Part shown: one piece after another, positions 63,250 to 64,000 of the stretch
How the letters are laid out: the number at the start of each line of letters is the position of its first letter
Numbering within the stretch: position 1 is the first letter of the stretch
NCBI GenBank assembly: GCA_964410105.1
Contig: CAYPFY010000020.1
Coordinates: forward strand, 3,381-67,380
From: CAYPFY01 sp964410105
Lineage (GTDB): Bacteria > Bacteroidota > Ignavibacteria > UBA10030 > SZUA-254
Reading direction: 5' to 3'
DNA: 64,000 nt
Translations under genes and position numbers: made by a program
Notes under the pieces: generated by a model
The model's database searches: none
What the model saw: the letters and a program-made list of their open reading frames with translations, nothing else
What the model was told of the DNA's origin: nothing

Positions 63250-63558
63250 CTATTTTAATCCCCGTGTTATTAATGAGGCATTTTGATTTACTTGCCAGTC
63301 GACCGAAGAAACATTTTTTACAAACGGTCGGCTTACAACTGCTTTTACCAGATCTGAATGCATAAAGTTTTCCATTGCAGTTTTACTCTCCCATAAATAG
63401 AAACCCCCGAAAGTGTTTTTTTCTTCGTCTGTCAACCACACTTTCGAGATAAGACCTTTCACCTTCGCTAAAACCGGTGCGTCCGGTTCTACCATTTGTT
63501 TAAGATATTCTGCATGAGAAATATCCTGTAATCGATAAGTAATTAATTGTGCGTGCAT
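63250..63558 (-). CDS. Small ABM-type (dimeric alpha/beta barrel) protein, YdhR-like
   Basis: The 102 residues begin MHAQLITYRLQDISHAEYLK and contain KVKGLISKVWLTDEEKNTFG and GFYLWESKTAMENFMHSDLV, the strand-helix pattern of YdhR-like antibiotic-biosynthesis-monooxygenase-fold proteins. These form dimers and may act as monooxygenases or small-ligand binders. It stands alone and is AT-rich, between two comM remnants. Confidence 0.8.
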   Translation of the reverse strand: MHAQLITYRLQDISHAEYLKQMVEPDAPVLAKVKGLISKVWLTDEEKNTFGGFYLWESKTAMENFMHSDLVKAVVSRPFVKNVSSVDWQVNQNASLITRGLK

Positions 63559-63882
63559 TTTTTTTTGAATGAATAATGATACAAAAATAAAAGAATGACA
63601 GCTAACGTCAGAACATACAAAAGTACAGCCCGAAAAGCAACTCTATTTTTGAACCAAATGAAGGAATATCGAAACCTGATTTCAGTATTTCCCCCCTTTT
63701 TTTCCGCTCTCAGAATCGCTTACTTTAAAGGATTGAAACTGTAACAGTACCAGCTCGCGTCACCTTTTCGTGAATCCTATACCTGCCACAAGTTCCTATC
63801 CGAAGTTCGGTATTGAATCGCCTCGCTAATATGCCCAGGCCGGATCTTGTCCTCCCAAGGGGGGGATCAACAACGGCCCGGC
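63559..63882. other. Intergenic stretch of 324 bases
   Basis: An AT-rich upstream half (promoter side of the ABM-like gene) turns abruptly into GC-rich sequence at about 63740, marking a junction between acquired and core-like DNA. The third comM remnant lies at the junction. No further gene is seen. Confidence 0.5.
63777..63850 (-). pseudogene. Third remnant of the comM 3' end
   Basis: The minus strand encodes IRPGHISEAIQYRTSDRNLW, then Gln-Val and a stop, nearly the same as the end of the comM fragment at 58.6 kb. The DNA of the two copies agrees at about 50 of 61 positions by eye. Homology ends abruptly at both sides. It has the same orientation as the other two copies. Confidence 0.75.
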
Positions 63883-64000
63883 TTACTCTTCCTTCTTGAC
63901 TTCCACCATCACCCATGCGCCGTGGCGCGGAGCGGGGCGGGGAGCATCGGCGCCCTTGATCGAGCGCCAGAGTATTTCATTCAATACCGCCTCGTTGATC
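63883..64000 (-). CDS. C-terminus of a protein, possibly a phosphoesterase of the alkaline-phosphatase superfamily (partial)
   Basis: The last 38 codons of a gene that continues beyond the window; the stop is TAA at 63885-63883. The end reads LNEILWRSIKGADAPRPAPR and closes with a basic/acidic tail (VEVKKEE). The LWRSxKGADAPxPxP pattern reminds me of the C-terminus of YncE/alkaline-phosphatase-type phosphoesterases, but this is a weak match from memory. Composition is GC-rich again. Confidence 0.4.
   Translation of the reverse strand, partial: INEAVLNEILWRSIKGADAPRPAPRHGAWVMVEVKKEE

Noticed and set aside
63950..64000. A fourth comM tail at the right edge (bases similar to ATTCAATACCGCCTCGTTGAT)
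   Set aside because: The frame that continues to a proper stop encodes LNEILWRSIKGADAP, unrelated to ComM; the similarity is probably chance.

Overview
The window looks like a chromosomal segment of a GC-rich Gram-negative bacterium of the Bacteroidota/Chlorobiota (FCB) group, most likely Ignavibacteria-like. The main reason is three very large secreted proteins that end in a type IX secretion (T9SS) sorting domain. Many lipoproteins, outer-membrane-type proteins and hybrid histidine kinases agree with this. The lineage is an inference; no rRNA, tRNA or CRISPR was seen.

Layout. 1-2.9 kb: end of a transhydrogenase operon (a PntA-TM/PntB fusion), a CBS protein, a small ferredoxin-fold-like protein and a 34-residue membrane peptide. 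3.1-13.8 kb: two giant T9SS cargo proteins flanking an M1 aminopeptidase. 14.0-23.2 kb: a GAF histidine kinase and a sigma-54 response regulator, then a near-consensus sigma-54 promoter and a five-gene ABC-2 exporter operon with three permeases. 23.2-31.7 kb: a tightly coupled minus-strand operon of two lipoproteins, a half-TolC-like protein, an unknown protein, a DUF4373-like protein, a YdjM-like membrane protein fused to an HlyD-like adaptor region, a short RadA-like ATPase and a membrane-anchored ATPase. Upstream of it lie an RMND1/DUF155 protein and a sigma-54-type regulator without GAFTGA. I consider this operon the best candidate for an undescribed system. 31.9-35.3 kb: an OmpR regulator, a hybrid kinase and a CheY-like regulator. 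35.8-45.0 kb: an outer-membrane protein, a third T9SS giant, a divergent ATPase/membrane-protein pair and a GT-C-like membrane protein. 45.2-55.4 kb: a second hybrid kinase, HrpB helicase, MFS exporter, cupin and a secreted propeller protein.

55.4-64 kb is accessory in character and becomes clearly AT-rich after about 59 kb. It holds a Ser/Thr kinase with TPRs, three decayed copies of one double-HTH gene, three copies of the 3' end of comM, a DUF2975/XRE pair, the mobile mystery protein A/B (HTH/Fic) pair with twin palindromic operators, and small cargo genes (VOC, DUF1801, ABM-like). The window ends in the C-terminus of another gene on the minus strand.

How the genes may work together. The kinase and sigma-54 regulator probably switch on the ABC exporter beside them. 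The 23.2-29.9 kb operon encodes outer-membrane, periplasmic, inner-membrane and cytoplasmic ATPase parts, as expected of an envelope-spanning machine with a link to DNA. The repeats and gene fragments after 55.6 kb mark a site of repeated insertion and decay.
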